Positions 15,311 through 23,979 of a DNA stretch of 64,000 nucleotides are shown one piece after another. The position numbers and the translations under genes are program-made. This stretch comes from an uncultured Phascolarctobacterium sp. Its GTDB lineage: Bacteria; Bacillota; Negativicutes; Acidaminococcales; Acidaminococcaceae. Within the stretch, counting starts at the first letter, position 1, and each line of letters opens with the position of its first letter. The notes below the pieces were generated by a model. The model was not told where the DNA came from, made no database searches, and saw only the letters and a program-made list of their open reading frames with translations. The DNA is taken from assembly GCA_900541915.1 (NCBI GenBank), contig UQLS01000008.1, positions 1-64,000 on the forward strand, in the 5' to 3' direction.

Positions 15311-16715
15311 CAAGATTATTGTCAAGAATCATAAAAGATTCTATCTGCAGAGAAGCATCTGCTTCAATCTTCAAGCTGCAGGCCAGCTCGCGCTCCCACT
15401 GCTTCAAATCACGCAGACGCAGCCATTCAGCCAGCCAGGGATTTGCTGTTATCAGCAGATTTTTTGAACTGCTGCGGCGTTTGAGCAGGCTGCGCAGCCT
15501 GCGTTTGATTTCAAACGCTAAAGTTTCCCTGCTCTGCACTCTGCCGCTGCCGCTGCAGACAGGACAAGGTGTATATAATACAGAAGACAGGTTCTGCCTG
15601 GACTTTTTACGCGTCAGCTCCACCAAATTAAGCAGCGTAATTTCCTGTACACGCGGATGCATCCTGTCGCCGCTCAATGACTTTTGCAGAGCTGCAAGGA
15701 TTTCTGCTTTGTGCTCTTCAGTGTGCATATCAATGAAATCTACTACGATAATACCGCCGATATCGCGCAGCCGCAGCTGACGAGCTATTTCTTTGGCTGC
15801 CTGTCGGTTAATCTCCATAATGGTTTCTTCCAGACTTTCACGTCCGCTGAACTTGCCGCTGTTAACATCAATAACGGTCATCGCTTCCGTATAGTCAATA
15901 ACAAGATAGCCTCCGCTTGGCAGCGGTACCTGTCTGTCTGAAATCGCCGCAATATCTTCCGTCAGCCTGTTATAGGCAAAAATATCTTCCAGGCCCTGAT
16001 AAAGCGTCAGCTTGATTGACTGTGCCTGCGGCATGCACTGCAGCAGCTCTTCAACTCTTTTATATACCTGCAGATTATCAATACAGATTTCCTGCAGGTC
16101 GCTGCGCAGATAATCACGAACTATGCGTACTGGTAAATCGAGCTCTCGCCGCAGCAACGCCGGAGCTTTGGCAACTTTTTCCCTTGCCGTCAGAATCTTC
16201 CAGCCGGCAGCCAGTTCAGCAATATCTGCCGCCAGCAGTTCTTCCGATACTCCGGCAGCTGCAGTCCTGACTACAATTCCCATCTCCTGCGGACGTGCCG
16301 CATCACAAATCTTGTTTAAACGCTCCCGTTCTTCTTTATCAGTAATTTTTCGTGATATACCTATATAAGATGCGTGGGGCAGTAAGACCACGTACTTACC
16401 CGGCAGGGTTATCTCCCTTACAGCAGTGGGTCCCTTAGTACCGCGTGCATCCTTGGAAATCTGCACCAGCAGGCTCTGCCCTTCCGTAACATCCATTTTA
16501 TCGCCCAGATACAGAAAAGCATTCTGCTCCAGTCCTATATCAACAAAAGCAGCCTGTATGCCTCGTACCACGTTGCAGACTCTGCCCTTGTAGATGCTTC
16601 CTACCAGGTGATTATCCTCCGCACGTTCAACCATATATTCCATCAGGCGTCCGTCTTCTACCAGGCCCATCCTGGTTTCGTCCTCACTGACGCCGATAAT
16701 AATCTTTGCTGCCAT
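15300..16715 (-). CDS. rng: Ribonuclease E/G family endoribonuclease
   Basis: A 471-residue single-strand endoribonuclease of the RNase G size class; it lacks the long degradosome tail of RNase E. An S1 domain lies at residues ~35-120 (VGSIYKGRVCNVVRGIQAAF). The catalytic acidic cluster is seen as VIDVNSG and VVDFIDM, and the zinc-link cysteines as CPVCSGSG near residue 390. It participates in rRNA maturation and mRNA decay. In many Firmicutes, rng follows a radical SAM/DUF2344 pair and precedes rplU. Here the pair is about 10 kb away (26645-29208), with unrelated genes between. Confidence 0.94.
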   Translation of the reverse strand: MAAKIIIGVSEDETRMGLVEDGRLMEYMVERAEDNHLVGSIYKGRVCNVVRGIQAAFVDIGLEQNAFLYLGDKMDVTEGQSLLVQISKDARGTKGPTAVREITLPGKYVVLLPHASYIGISRKITDKEERERLNKICDAARPQEMGIVVRTAAAGVSEELLAADIAELAAGWKILTAREKVAKAPALLRRELDLPVRIVRDYLRSDLQEICIDNLQVYKRVEELLQCMPQAQSIKLTLYQGLEDIFAYNRLTEDIAAISDRQVPLPSGGYLVIDYTEAMTVIDVNSGKFSGRESLEETIMEINRQAAKEIARQLRLRDIGGIIVVDFIDMHTEEHKAEILAALQKSLSGDRMHPRVQEITLLNLVELTRKKSRQNLSSVLYTPCPVCSGSGRVQSRETLAFEIKRRLRSLLKRRSSSKNLLITANPWLAEWLRLRDLKQWERELACSLKIEADASLQIESFMILDNNLVDK

Positions 16716-16769
16716 TACTGCCTCCTTTCCGCATAAATGCTTTTATACTCAATATTATATTTTAGCATA

Positions 16770-16805
16770 AAAAAAAATTACTGGCAAAGCAACTCTGCCA
16801 GTAAT
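16770..16805 (-). terminator. Terminator after the CGGC-domain gene
   Basis: A 10-bp stem ATTACTGGCA/TGCCAGTAAT (16777-16786 with 16796-16805). On the minus strand a run of at least eight T follows. Confidence 0.8.
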
Positions 16806-16829
16806 TTTAATTTTCCTGTTGCGGTCTTA

Positions 16830-17186
16830 TCAGTGAGTTCCGTGCACTACCTTAATACCAGCTTCTTCCAGTTCTGCAACGATATCAGCAATAACCGGAC
16901 ACAGCTTTCTGTTGCCAGCTTCATCCTTTGGCATGGTACAGTTACTCAGGTGTACAGCATCAGGCATCAGTTTTTTCATGCGCTCAATTTTTTTGCGTAC
17001 ACCTTCCTGATTAGGCAATCTGTTTTCACCACAGCCATTGCAGGTGCAAAAAGCGACTGCCTGCAAAGTTTCATCGGCCTCATAGCAGGCAAAGGCGCCA
17101 GTTTTTTCGTTCATTGCCCGCAGACAGCCACTGCCGGCACAGGAAGCGCTGACGCGCAAACATCTTAATACAGCTATTTTCTTCAT
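16830..17186 (-). CDS. CGGC domain protein
   Basis: The start chosen is ATG at 17186 with GGAGG upstream (118 residues); a longer frame lacks a ribosome site. The chain is rich in cysteines, including CxxxxxxC near the N-terminus, CTCNGCGEN in the middle and a C-terminal LCPVI. The central CNGCG fits the CGGC domain family, thought to bind metals or a cluster. Function is unknown; methanogen and anaerobe members are common. It stands alone, with a terminator behind it. Confidence 0.75.
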   Translation of the reverse strand: MKKIAVLRCLRVSASCAGSGCLRAMNEKTGAFACYEADETLQAVAFCTCNGCGENRLPNQEGVRKKIERMKKLMPDAVHLSNCTMPKDEAGNRKLCPVIADIVAELEEAGIKVVHGTH

Positions 17187-17308
17187 TATTTTCCCTCCAG
17201 ATTTATAATTGTAACATAATGCTTGCAAAATTTCTCCGACAATTTTGTAAAAGACCATTATTTTGACAAAATTTACTGGTATACTAAAAATATAAAGGAG
17301 ATGATTTT

Positions 17309-17605
17309 ATGTTAAAAAGAGCATTTGCCATCTTAATGCTATTGCTGCTTCCAGCAGCTGTTATACATGCGGCACAGCCTGTTCCGCCACCTGCAGCAAA
17401 AACACCGGCTGTCCAGCAACCGGCACAGCCATCAGTACGTACTCCCACACCTCCTGCAGTACGGGTTCAGGAACCACGTGCCAGCCGCCGCACTACCATT
17501 AATCACAGACGTACGGAACGACGTATCGACCGTACTGCCGACAGCCAGTTAGAACGTACACGCGATCTGCAGCGTCAGCAGGATGCCCGCCGCAATAATA
17601 ACTAA
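17309..17605 (+). CDS. Small secreted Pro- and Arg-rich protein
   Basis: A 98-residue protein with a clear signal peptide (residues 1-21, cleavage after IHAA or HAAQ). A proline- and alanine-rich segment follows (residues 22-55) and the last 40 residues are strongly basic with many Arg, Asp and Gln. AAAGGAG precedes the ATG. The mature part looks disordered and would suit binding to an anionic cell-wall, LPS or nucleic-acid partner. I do not recognise a family. It is transcribed alone. Confidence 0.6.
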   Translation: MLKRAFAILMLLLLPAAVIHAAQPVPPPAAKTPAVQQPAQPSVRTPTPPAVRVQEPRASRRTTINHRRTERRIDRTADSQLERTRDLQRQQDARRNNN

Positions 17606-17615
17606 ATATAAACAC

Positions 17616-17652
17616 AAAGTCGGTCAGAATGGAACTGACCGACTTTTTATTT
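17616..17652. terminator. Terminator between two small convergent genes
   Basis: A 12-bp stem AAAGTCGGTCAG/CTGACCGACTTT (17616-17627 with 17635-17646) followed by TTATTTTTT. It can serve the convergent minus-strand gene too. Confidence 0.8.
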
Positions 17653-17660
17653 TTTATCTT

Positions 17661-18020
17661 TTAATAAGCATCTAAGCCGCTGCGTGCACCGCCTACAATA
17701 CGCAGATTTTCGACACCAAAGGCATTTTTAATATCAGCCAGCCATTTTCCTAATAAAATCGTCCTAACTTTTTCTTCTGCTACTAAAAGCAGCATAGAAT
17801 TTCCGCTGATATTGATATTTTCAGCCGTATTGATATATTTATCAAAGTCAGCTTCACCCATTGCCGCCTTCAATTTTTTCAACCCTTCTACAAGATAAGG
17901 CTTTTCTTTTACAGCACGCGCTTCAAAATTTTCAAAAGCGACCTCTTTGAGGATGCTGTTTGCAGCTGCAACAAATTCTTCTTCCAGTCTGCCGTTTTTA
18001 CCGATAAAATCTTCTGTCAT
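17661..18020 (-). CDS. Hypothetical protein with DnaA domain I-like C-terminal half
   Basis: ATG at 18020 has AAGGAGG close upstream and gives 119 residues; a longer frame has none. There is no signal or membrane segment. The C-terminal half reads GNSMLLLVAEEKVRTILLGK, then a helix WLADIKNAFG. That pattern of a hydrophobic strand followed by a helix with a conserved tryptophan resembles the N-terminal domain of DnaA, but the similarity is weak and may be chance. It is the last gene before the AT-rich module. Confidence 0.55.
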   Translation of the reverse strand: MTEDFIGKNGRLEEEFVAAANSILKEVAFENFEARAVKEKPYLVEGLKKLKAAMGEADFDKYINTAENINISGNSMLLLVAEEKVRTILLGKWLADIKNAFGVENLRIVGGARSGLDAY

Positions 18021-18128
18021 TTTTCTAACCTCCTTGAAAAAATATAAATAAAAAATCAAAATGCCGTCATTGAAGAAATTTTAATACTATTTATAAAAAG
18101 AGTTTATCATTTGACCATTATTTAATAT

Positions 18129-18818
18129 TTAAAAACAACTTTCATTCTCTACTATTTTTCTATTTTTCATATATACCACACGATCACAAAACCAATTAAC
18201 TACATCCTTATCATGCGAAATAAATAAATATGACATATTTTTTTCTATATGTATTCTTTTTAGTAACTGTAGAATTTGTGCCTGAACTGAAATATCCAAC
18301 ATCGATGTTGGTTCATCTAAAATTAAAAGATCTGGTTTTAATATTAATGCTCTTGCTATACTTAATCGTTGAATCTCTCCTCCACTTAATTGATGTGGAT
18401 ACCTATCTAATAAATTTTTATTCAACTTTACTAAATCTAAAATTTCATCAATTTCACAACCAGAAACTTTAATATCAAAAATATCTAATGGTTCTATAAA
18501 ACTTTTTTCTAATTTCATTATTGGATCAAAAAAACTCTCTGGACGCTGAGAAATAAATTGTACTTTTCTTCTAAAATCCAATAAGCCATTATTAGATGTG
18601 TTTGTTATATCATTACCATGAAATAGAATTTTTCCGGAATCACATTTTAATAGCCGTAATAAAATTCTAGCAAAAGTACTTTTACCACACCCGCTTGCTC
18701 CCATCATCCCTAATATTTCTCCTGCTTTTATGTGGATGTTACAACCATCTAAAACAATATAACTTTCCCCAAATTGGTGTTTACTGAAAGTTTTATAGAT
18801 ATCAATTGCTCGAAGCAT
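18129..18818 (-). CDS. ABC transporter ATPase, peptide/nickel family (NikE/OppF-like)
   Basis: A 229-residue ATP-binding subunit. Walker A GASGCGKST (residues ~39-47), signature LSGGEIQRLS and Walker B LLILDEPTSMLD are complete. It is shorter than typical OppF (~310) and lacks the C-terminal oligopeptide-binding extension, as NikE does (about 265). The start overlaps the upstream ATPase gene by 17 nt. It is the last gene of the cobalamin-riboswitch module and pairs with the other ATPase to drive import. The substrate cannot be read from this subunit. Confidence 0.9.
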   Translation of the reverse strand: MLRAIDIYKTFSKHQFGESYIVLDGCNIHIKAGEILGMMGASGCGKSTFARILLRLLKCDSGKILFHGNDITNTSNNGLLDFRRKVQFISQRPESFFDPIMKLEKSFIEPLDIFDIKVSGCEIDEILDLVKLNKNLLDRYPHQLSGGEIQRLSIARALILKPDLLILDEPTSMLDISVQAQILQLLKRIHIEKNMSYLFISHDKDVVNWFCDRVVYMKNRKIVENESCF

Positions 18819-19743
18819 ACAGAAAACACCTCACTTTTGTATTATCTACATCATACATAGCAGGTAATTCTTCCACACATTGTTTCTGACAGTATAAACA
18901 TCGTTTCGCAAACCTGCATCCGTATAAATGTTCTCCTGGCATCGGAGCCTTTCCAATCATTGACCGAAATCCATTTTCCGGCAATGATTTTAAGAAAGCA
19001 TTAGTATAGGGATGTTTTGGAAAGTTAAATATATCTTTGCCAAATTCTAATATCTGTCCTGCATACATAACAGCAACATAATCACATACATATCTAGCCA
19101 AATTAATATCATGAGTAATAATAATCATGCCATGCTGCTGTCTCTTTTTTATACATAATAAGTTATGATAAACTGTTTTGCATACTTCTTCATCCAGACC
19201 CTTGGTTGGCTCATCTGCTAATATCCATTTTGGATTACAGCTTATTCCCATAGCACACAAAACTCTCTGTTGCATTCCTCCGGAAAGCTCATGAGGATAC
19301 ATTTTTAAGATTCTTTCCACATCATTTAATCCAAAAATTTTTAAACATGCTTTTTTATACGTATTATCTGAATCAACAATATTAACTACATTCAACACAT
19401 CCTGCATTTGTTTGCCTATTTTACGAAAAGGATTTAATGCTTCTCCTGGATGCTGTGGTACTATTCCAAAATCTTTACCATAAAAACCATCTATGTTCTC
19501 AACATTATTTAAAACATTTTGACCGTGATATAAAATTTCACCAAGTTTACCAACATATTCAGGTAATATACCCAATATAGCTTGTCCTAAGACAGATTTT
19601 CCACAGCCACTTTCACCTATAATAGCTGTAAAACTCTTATGTTCAAATTTAATATTTATATCATCCACTGCTTTTACAGCTCCATATGATGTTGGTATTT
19701 GCACATGAAGTCCATTGATATGTATATCATTATCTATTCCCAT
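18802..19743 (-). CDS. ABC transporter ATPase, peptide/nickel family (NikD/OppD-like)
   Basis: A 313-residue ATP-binding subunit with Walker A GESGCGKS, signature LSGGMQQRV and Walker B WILADEPTKGLD. The C-terminal extension contains the cysteine motif CRFAKRCLYCQKQC, typical of OppD/DppD-type subunits. It overlaps the upstream permease by 10 nt and the downstream ATPase by 17 nt. Together these form a heterodimeric ATPase pair for the importer. Confidence 0.92.
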   Translation of the reverse strand: MGIDNDIHINGLHVQIPTSYGAVKAVDDINIKFEHKSFTAIIGESGCGKSVLGQAILGILPEYVGKLGEILYHGQNVLNNVENIDGFYGKDFGIVPQHPGEALNPFRKIGKQMQDVLNVVNIVDSDNTYKKACLKIFGLNDVERILKMYPHELSGGMQQRVLCAMGISCNPKWILADEPTKGLDEEVCKTVYHNLLCIKKRQQHGMIIITHDINLARYVCDYVAVMYAGQILEFGKDIFNFPKHPYTNAFLKSLPENGFRSMIGKAPMPGEHLYGCRFAKRCLYCQKQCVEELPAMYDVDNTKVRCFLYASSN

Positions 19744-20561
19744 TTTCTTACCTCATTAAAACGAGCATCTAATTTATTTCTAATTCCATCTCCAAGAATA
19801 TTAATAGAATAAGTCAATAAAAATATACACATACCTGGAACAATAATTAAATACGGAGCGCTGCGATAATATAAAATAGCATCATTAACCATTACACTCC
19901 AGTCTGGCATTGGTGGTTGTACCCCTAATCCCAAAAAACTCATTCCTGCAATTAGTAAGATACCTTTGCCAATACGTATTGTAAACAGTACTAATAACTT
20001 ATGTATTATATTGGGTAGAATATGCCTGACAATCAACTGGCCATCGTTACAACCTACACAGCGTAATCCTTCAATAAAAGGTTCTTCTTTGATTTGCAGT
20101 ACTTCAGACCTAACGATACGTGAAAAGCCTGCCCATGACGTTATTACAAGTGCCAGTATTAAACTATATATACTTGGTCCTAAAATACCAGCAATTGCTA
20201 TCATAAAACAATTTCCCGGAATACCTTGGAATATATTGCTTAAAACCGTAAAAAAAATATCAATTTTCCCTCTATAGAACCCGCTGATAATACCAATACC
20301 AAGTCCTATCACTAACGAAATCAAAGCAGCCCCCAAAGCTAATAGCATAGATACTCTTCCGCCATATAAAATACGACTATACATATCTCTTCCTAATGCA
20401 TCCGTACCAAAAAAATGTTCTAATGATGGCCCCATCAATCGTTGGGACATATCAGGTTCAAACGGATTATGCGTAGATAATACAGGTGCAAAAATACTGG
20501 AAGAAACAATAACTATGAGTATGATAAAAGCAAAATAAAATTGAAAACTATTTTTTTGCAT
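19734..20561 (-). CDS. ABC transporter permease (NikC/OppC-like)
   Basis: A 275-residue inner-membrane permease with about six membrane segments and an N-terminal extracytoplasmic stretch (FEPDMSQRLMGPSLEHFFG) that is a NikC/DppC hallmark. The EAA-type cytoplasmic loop reads EEPFIEGLRCVGCNDGQLIVRHILPN. It starts 2 nt after the other permease ends. The pair forms the channel for the substrate delivered by the lipoprotein. Confidence 0.92.
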   Translation of the reverse strand: MQKNSFQFYFAFIILIVIVSSSIFAPVLSTHNPFEPDMSQRLMGPSLEHFFGTDALGRDMYSRILYGGRVSMLLALGAALISLVIGLGIGIISGFYRGKIDIFFTVLSNIFQGIPGNCFMIAIAGILGPSIYSLILALVITSWAGFSRIVRSEVLQIKEEPFIEGLRCVGCNDGQLIVRHILPNIIHKLLVLFTIRIGKGILLIAGMSFLGLGVQPPMPDWSVMVNDAILYYRSAPYLIIVPGMCIFLLTYSINILGDGIRNKLDARFNEVRKWE

Positions 20562-20563
20562 TG

Positions 20564-21502
20564 TCAGTCCCCTATATGAACTTTAGGATTAAAATAAAAA
20601 ATAAAAATATCAACAATCATTGTCACAATTACTAAAAGGCTACCACTCAAAAGTACATAAGCTTGTAATACCGGATAATCACGATAGCGTATAGCATCTA
20701 AAGCCATACTACTAATACCTTGTATAGAAAAAATATTTTCTATAATAACAGAACCACCCAAAACATTAGCAAAATAGTTTCCAAGTAAAGCAATTACCGG
20801 TATGACTGCATTAGGTAAAGCATAATAAAATAAGAGCACTAATCTTCTTATTCCTCTTACTCTACCTACTAAAAAATATGGTTTTCCAAATTCTTCTAAC
20901 ATCGCACCACGCATATATCTGCATACTGTTGCCATAGTTGGGAATGATAATACTAATGCTGGCATCAATAAATGTGCTAAACTCTCGTCTCCATTTATAG
21001 GAAGCCAACGTAGAATCTCTCCAAATATCAAAATTAAGACTAAAGCTATCCAAAAACTTGGAATTGCTAACATAATATTGCTAATATTCTTTAGACAATT
21101 ATCAATTAATTTATTTTGCTTTAAAGCACACACAATTCCACCAACAATGCCTCCTATACCAGCAAAAATTAAGGCTAAAACAGCTATTTCAAATGTAACA
21201 GGTAATCTATTTAATAATTCATCCGCAATATTTCTACCTGTAATATAACTAACACCTAAATTCCCATGCAAAATTTGCCATGTCCAATTCATGTATTGTA
21301 ACCATACAGGTTTATTTAATCCTGATTGCTCTCGCATAGCGGCAATTTGTTCTTCAGAAGGATCATTCATTCCATCTTGATTTAATACTAGTTCTGCCGG
21401 ATCGCCAGGAGACAATATTCCTAAAATAAAAGCTAAAACACTTATTCCTATCAATACCGGAACAGCTGATAAAAGTCTTGTCACACAGTATCTTATCATC
21501 AC
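20564..21502 (-). CDS. ABC transporter permease (NikB/OppB-like)
   Basis: A 312-residue permease. MIRYCVTRLLSAVPVLIGIS at the start and the LSPGDPAE motif near residue 30 are typical of the NikB/DppB family. The EAA loop is EFGKPYFLVGRVRGIRRL. The start overlaps the binding-protein gene by 4 nt. Codon use is AT-rich. Confidence 0.92.
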   Translation of the reverse strand: MMIRYCVTRLLSAVPVLIGISVLAFILGILSPGDPAELVLNQDGMNDPSEEQIAAMREQSGLNKPVWLQYMNWTWQILHGNLGVSYITGRNIADELLNRLPVTFEIAVLALIFAGIGGIVGGIVCALKQNKLIDNCLKNISNIMLAIPSFWIALVLILIFGEILRWLPINGDESLAHLLMPALVLSFPTMATVCRYMRGAMLEEFGKPYFLVGRVRGIRRLVLLFYYALPNAVIPVIALLGNYFANVLGGSVIIENIFSIQGISSMALDAIRYRDYPVLQAYVLLSGSLLVIVTMIVDIFIFYFNPKVHIGD

Positions 21503-23061
21503 ATATTCACCAATTCTATTGCTGCCAAATCTACGCCATAGTAAAGAACATTATAATTTAAAAGCTTCTTATTATAGGCAACTATATTTAAATCATAAAA
21601 CAAAGGAACTAAAGGTTGTTCTTTTACACCTATTTCCTGTAAACGATCATAAATTACACTTCTTGCAATTTCATTTTCTGTATATCTAACTTTATTCATT
21701 AGATAAATAACTTCTGCATTATGGTATCCAAGACTGCAACTTTTGTTTCTACTTCCATCAGGCATCATGAAAGTATAAAAAATATTATAAGGATCGCCAT
21801 TAGGTAATCCCTGTTGTAGTCTGGAAATATTATAATCTCCTTTTTTCACCTGTTTAACCATAGTTGCATATTCCAATGGCTGTATTATAACATCTAAGCC
21901 AATATCTTTAAGCCAGTATGCAATAAGCTCTGCTTCTCCTTTTTGCAATTGGTCAGCACCATTTATACAATAAACAATTTCACAACGCTTATCCCCCAAT
22001 ACAGACTCTGCTAAAGTTTTCGCTTTATCTAAATTATAAGATACTTGAAAATCTTTATAATAAGGGCTCGTATAATTTAAGATGTTAGTTGTAGGATATC
22101 CATAACCGAGATATAAAGCTTTAACTAACATATCTCTATTTATTGCTAAACTTACTGCCTGGCGCATACGTACATCATTAAAAGGAAACTTCGATCCATT
22201 TAATGCTAAAAATCTTACCATTGTTGATTTATTTGTAGAAATGGCAAACCTATAATCTTTTTTTATTTCTTCTGCTAAAAATGGTGGTATTGCGTTTAAA
22301 TCCAAAACACCTGCAATTTCTTCTGATTTAAGCGCAGAATATCTTACATCAGCATTAGGAATATTTTTTATAACAACCTGTTTTATTTTTGCTTTTTTAC
22401 CATAGTATCCATCAAACTTTTGTAAAACTACATACTTGTTTAATTTATTTTCAATTATTTTATATGGTCCAGTACCTATGGCAAAACCATTAAAATTACC
22501 ATCTTCAGAAAAACAATTTGGAGAATATATAGGACTTCCAAAATCCATCATTTTATAAAGCTGATTTACATTGGGTTCTCTAAAGGTCAACCTTATCGTA
22601 TAATCATCAAGCTTCTCATATTTATCTAAAGAAGGATAAAAACTGTTTATATCTAACCCATAAAAGCTAGATGGTTTAACACCTTGTTTCATCCTGTCAA
22701 AATTCTTAATCACTGAATCAGCATTAAACTTACTGCCATCATGAAAATTAACGTCTTCACGTAAATTAAAAATCCATACCTTCCCATTATCTAACATTTT
22801 CCATTTAGAAGCTAAACACGGCTTTGGCAAGCCATTTTCATCATGTGTAATTAAAGGTTCCCACACTTCTAATGTTTTACTGCAATAGTAACCATCTTTT
22901 TCTCCCGGTGCTAGATGTCTACCTGCTCCAAGAACTATTGTATTATCATCATTTTTTGTAATAACAGTTATATTTTTATTTTCTGCTATATTACATCCTC
23001 CGCAGAAAACAGTAATACAAAAAATAATTAAAATTAATATATTTAACTTCGCTCTATTCAT
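21499..23061 (-). CDS. Substrate-binding lipoprotein, SBP family 5 (NikA/OppA-like)
   Basis: The start chosen is ATG at 23061 (MNRAKLNILILIIF), one base after the stop of the methyltransferase. This gives 521 residues with a lipoprotein signal and a lipobox-like FCGGC. A longer frame to 23127 overlaps the upstream gene. The SBP-5 fold is indicated by ETWEPLI-type text (TLEVWEPLITHDENGLPKP), WIFNLREDVNFHDGS and the lobe-switch motif MRQAVSLAINRDMLVKALY. Family 5 members bind oligopeptides, nickel chelates or opine metallophores. The ligand here is not evident. Confidence 0.92.
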   Translation of the reverse strand: MNRAKLNILILIIFCITVFCGGCNIAENKNITVITKNDDNTIVLGAGRHLAPGEKDGYYCSKTLEVWEPLITHDENGLPKPCLASKWKMLDNGKVWIFNLREDVNFHDGSKFNADSVIKNFDRMKQGVKPSSFYGLDINSFYPSLDKYEKLDDYTIRLTFREPNVNQLYKMMDFGSPIYSPNCFSEDGNFNGFAIGTGPYKIIENKLNKYVVLQKFDGYYGKKAKIKQVVIKNIPNADVRYSALKSEEIAGVLDLNAIPPFLAEEIKKDYRFAISTNKSTMVRFLALNGSKFPFNDVRMRQAVSLAINRDMLVKALYLGYGYPTTNILNYTSPYYKDFQVSYNLDKAKTLAESVLGDKRCEIVYCINGADQLQKGEAELIAYWLKDIGLDVIIQPLEYATMVKQVKKGDYNISRLQQGLPNGDPYNIFYTFMMPDGSRNKSCSLGYHNAEVIYLMNKVRYTENEIARSVIYDRLQEIGVKEQPLVPLFYDLNIVAYNKKLLNYNVLYYGVDLAAIELVNM

Positions 23062-23062
23062 T

Positions 23063-23887
23063 TTACTTTTTCCAATAAATGAATACTGTTGTACGCGGCA
23101 TATCAATTTCATAGTATTGATTAACATATTTTGCTATAGAACGAAATTCATCTAATAAAATTTTTTTGTTTTTTAAATATACATCTCCCAAATCCTGCTG
23201 CATCTCCGATTCTACAGCTGCTAAACTATCATACTTTCTACTCTTCGTATAATTAATAAACTCAACATTGACTTTTATTCCCATACGCCATAAAATTAAC
23301 GGTAATAGTTCATAATCCAAGCATTCTTCAACCGCAATATTGCATTTTTTATACAATGGATAAAGTAACGGACGCTGTACAGTACGAATAAGAACAGCGC
23401 CTGTTAAAACAGTGTCATTAATTTTCTGTAATGTACTTTGTATATCTTTAATACGATACAAAGAGTTTACACTAACAATATAATCAACTCTATTTTTTAC
23501 TATATAGTCTTCCCACTTTGAATTAACAGTTCTGATATTTTCTAAATTTTCCTTACTAATACGCTTCTTCAATTCTTGTAGCATATCTAAAGAAAAGTCC
23601 ACACCTATTATATTTTTTGCATAACAAGCCATTAAAACAGTAAAGTTCCCACTGCCACAACCAATTTCTAAAATAGTTTTATCATATCCAATAATATCTT
23701 TTAATTTTTGATGAATAAGCGTAGTATCTTTATTCAAATTGTATTTATCAGTATATTTCGGAGCTAACTTCTCCCAAAAAGAACGTTCTATATCATCATT
23801 AAATTGTCTATTGTCAGGTAAAAACTTATTCCATCCCATAGTTTGCTGCCAAACTTTATTGAAATCAATATCTTGAAAATCTTGCAT
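23063..23887 (-). CDS. Class I SAM-dependent methyltransferase
   Basis: The start chosen is ATG at 23887 (MQDFQDID), giving 274 residues; a GTG at 23908 is an alternative. Motif I (ILEIGCGSGNFTVL) near residue 75 and the acidic motif II (NIIGVDFSLDMLQEL) mark a Rossmann-fold methyltransferase. The N-terminal text on KVWQQTMGWNKFLPDNR is not from a family I know. No signal is present, so it works in the cytoplasm. Its place between the TonB receptor and the binding protein suggests that it modifies the imported ligand or a related cofactor; this is inference. Confidence 0.85.
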   Translation of the reverse strand: MQDFQDIDFNKVWQQTMGWNKFLPDNRQFNDDIERSFWEKLAPKYTDKYNLNKDTTLIHQKLKDIIGYDKTILEIGCGSGNFTVLMACYAKNIIGVDFSLDMLQELKKRISKENLENIRTVNSKWEDYIVKNRVDYIVSVNSLYRIKDIQSTLQKINDTVLTGAVLIRTVQRPLLYPLYKKCNIAVEECLDYELLPLILWRMGIKVNVEFINYTKSRKYDSLAAVESEMQQDLGDVYLKNKKILLDEFRSIAKYVNQYYEIDMPRTTVFIYWKK

Positions 23888-23930
23888 ATTTCTATCACCA
23901 TGCTTCACATATTTTTATAATAAATTTTTT

Positions 23931-23968
23931 AAATATAAAAAGGATACTAAAGTACCCTTTTTATATTT
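23931..23968 (-). terminator. AT-rich stem-loop between receptor and methyltransferase
   Basis: AAATATAAAAAGG pairs with CCTTTTTATATTT (13 bp), then an inner TACT/AGTA stem after one mismatch. It lies in the 92-nt gap after the receptor stop. It may reduce transcription into the downstream genes or protect the receptor mRNA 3' end. Confidence 0.6.
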
Positions 23969-23979
23969 AATTTATCTAA

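Noticed and set aside
17263..17285. TTGACA and TATACT as a promoter for the small secreted protein
   Set aside because: The spacer is only 11 nt, too short for a sigma-A promoter; the real promoter is not clear.
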